From contig JABMNC010000128.1 of the NCBI GenBank assembly GCA_013205365.1, positions 1 to 12,946 of the forward strand: DNA of 12,946 bases, in the 5' to 3' direction. The notes under the pieces were generated by a model that worked only from the letters and a program-made list of their open reading frames with translations, did not search any database and had not been told where the DNA came from. Below are positions 12,159 through 12,946 of this stretch, piece after piece. How positions within the stretch are numbered: the first letter of the stretch is position 1; each line of letters begins with the position of its first letter. The position numbers were made by a program, and so were the translations under genes. The DNA is from Cryomorphaceae bacterium (GTDB taxonomy: Bacteria > Bacteroidota > Bacteroidia > Flavobacteriales > Schleiferiaceae).

Positions 12159-12893
12159 TTAGCGCCTTTCCTCTAGGAGGTAGGCTATTTTTAGTCCACC
12201 AACGATACCAATAGTCTGGTACTTATTCTGTTCGGGAATCAAGTCAAAGACGACCATGAGTTCTCCCGTGTTGGGATCAATGGTGGTGAACTCCAATACC
12301 TTGGGGAAGTTCACGTAACGATTCGATAAGCCCAAGCTAAGGTCTATCATGACTTGCTTGCTCGACCGTATCTGGTATCCCAGCATCAGGCCCTGGTCAA
12401 AAGTGCGCTTGAAGCTTACGAAGTCTTGTTCGATGCCCGCAAACTTGCGGTTGTACGCTTTGTTTTGCAGAAAAAATCCGAGATAAAAGGCGTCGTTGTA
12501 GGCATCTCCCGAAGGGAAGATCTTAACGTTCAGCATTTGGCTCCCACCCAATCTCACTTTGGAGGACGAACTATAGAAATAATTATCAAAATAGAGCAAC
12601 TCCGAAAAGAATGCATCGGTACTGTTGTTGAGCGTCATGCCTAAGCCTACTTCTGCGGTTAGGTAGGGACTTAATCGCTGCTCCACAGAAATGGGATAGT
12701 GGCCGGCAAAAAAGGATCCAATGTTGTACTTAAGCGCCGTTGGGTAGCGCTCCACGCGCTGGCGGCTGCTCGAACTCGATTGGCTGGTTTGGCTGGTTTG
12801 TCCGTCAGGAGTGTAGCGCTTTACCGTGACCTGGGCCGAAGTTTCGAGCGCAAGAGCGAGCAGGGCAGAAGACAAAAGGAGGTAAATTCTCAT
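12159..12893 (-). CDS. Secreted protein, probable outer-membrane beta-barrel-like, unknown function
   Basis: 244 residues from ATG 12893. The N-terminus MRIYLLLSSALLALALETSA is a signal peptide with likely cleavage at TSA|Q near residue 20. There follows a Ser/Thr/Gln-rich linker (about 29-46, TPDGQTSQTSQSSSSSRQR) coded partly by a tandem repeat. From about residue 54 there are alternating polar/hydrophobic stretches with many Gly, Tyr and Phe (YNIGSFFAGHYPISVEQRL, YLTAEVGLGMTL, MLNVKIFPSG, AFYLGFFLQNKAYNRKF, GLMLGYQIRSSKQVMIDLSLGLSNRYVNF, IGIVGGLKIAYLL). These fit the antiparallel strands of a small outer-membrane beta-barrel of the DUF3575/OmpW-like kind; the exact family is not recognised. 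It looks lower in GC than its neighbours by eye. The gene converges on queA. A near-consensus promoter lies just upstream. Confidence 0.75.
   Translation of the reverse strand: MRIYLLLSSALLALALETSAQVTVKRYTPDGQTSQTSQSSSSSRQRVERYPTALKYNIGSFFAGHYPISVEQRLSPYLTAEVGLGMTLNNSTDAFFSELLYFDNYFYSSSSKVRLGGSQMLNVKIFPSGDAYNDAFYLGFFLQNKAYNRKFAGIEQDFVSFKRTFDQGLMLGYQIRSSKQVMIDLSLGLSNRYVNFPKVLEFTTIDPNTGELMVVFDLIPEQNKYQTIGIVGGLKIAYLLEERR
12781..12798 (-). repeat. 9-bp tandem repeat in the Ser/Thr/Gln linker
   Basis: TGGCTGGTT occurs twice in tandem on the plus strand and continues two bases into a third copy. Because the unit is 9 bp it keeps frame and encodes repeated Gln-Thr-Ser in the linker after the signal peptide. 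Copy number may vary between strains by slippage without a frameshift. Confidence 0.6.
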
Positions 12894-12897
12894 GGCA

Positions 12898-12926
12898 TAA
12901 AGTTAACTGTGGTTTGCTTGGCAAAA
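12898..12926 (-). promoter_or_regulatory. Putative promoter of the secreted-protein gene
   Basis: On the minus strand, TTTTG (12926-12922), a 16-nt spacer and TAACTTTA (12905-12898) approximate the Bacteroidota TTG…TAnnTTTG promoter, with one mismatch at the last base of the -7 box and a slightly short spacer. The box ends 4 nt before the ATG, the same geometry as at ftsX. Confidence 0.45.
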
Positions 12927-12946
12927 TTCTTGCCACGATACCTGAA

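Overview
The window reads as an ordinary, densely coded chromosomal segment of a member of the Bacteroidota, most likely a Flavobacteriales-type bacterium with fairly high GC (mid-50s percent by eye, not computed). The lineage call rests on four things. The -7 promoter boxes match TAnnTTTG. The LeuS has an insertion of the kind I recall from Bacteroidota. The order ftsX - DUF3098 - uppP - truB, with leuS divergent and queA nearby, is one I recall from this phylum. Shine-Dalgarno sequences are generally absent. I see no rRNA, tRNA, CRISPR array, insertion sequence, integrase or phage gene.

Layout from left to right. (1) The 3' part of a tryptophan 2,3-dioxygenase family gene enters from the left edge and converges on the next unit. 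(2) A minus-strand pair encodes an LpxH-like metallophosphoesterase and a GT-B glycosyltransferase, coupled by an ATGA stop/start overlap. (3) Divergent from that pair are an M23 metallopeptidase, with a His-x-Cys in place of the usual His-x-His, and an unknown polytopic membrane protein. (4) leuS lies on the minus strand, separated from the membrane gene by a hairpin terminator that can serve both. (5) The plus-strand operon ftsX - DUF3098 - uppP - truB is packed with gaps of 0 and 3 bp and one 19-bp overlap. (6) An unknown two-TM protein lies on the minus strand and overlaps the truB end tail-to-tail by 13 bp. (7) queA follows on the plus strand. (8) A secreted, probably outer-membrane beta-barrel-like protein lies on the minus strand. 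Genes cover nearly everything. The largest gap is the 111-bp divergent region 2565-2675, and no stretch over 300 bases is without a gene.

The functions are mainly envelope and translation housekeeping. FtsX, UppP and the M23 peptidase relate to septal or peptidoglycan hydrolysis and to carrier-lipid recycling. The phosphoesterase/glycosyltransferase pair probably acts on an envelope lipid or glycan. LeuS, TruB and QueA charge or modify tRNA.

I did not find a dramatic new system. The observations most worth following are: perfect TAnnTTTG boxes ending only 4-6 nt before the start codons of leuS, ftsX and queA, implying leaderless or nearly leaderless mRNAs; the zinc-ligand His-to-Cys change in the M23 enzyme; the uncharacterised coupled phosphoesterase/glycosyltransferase pair; and the small DUF3098 protein fixed between ftsX and uppP.
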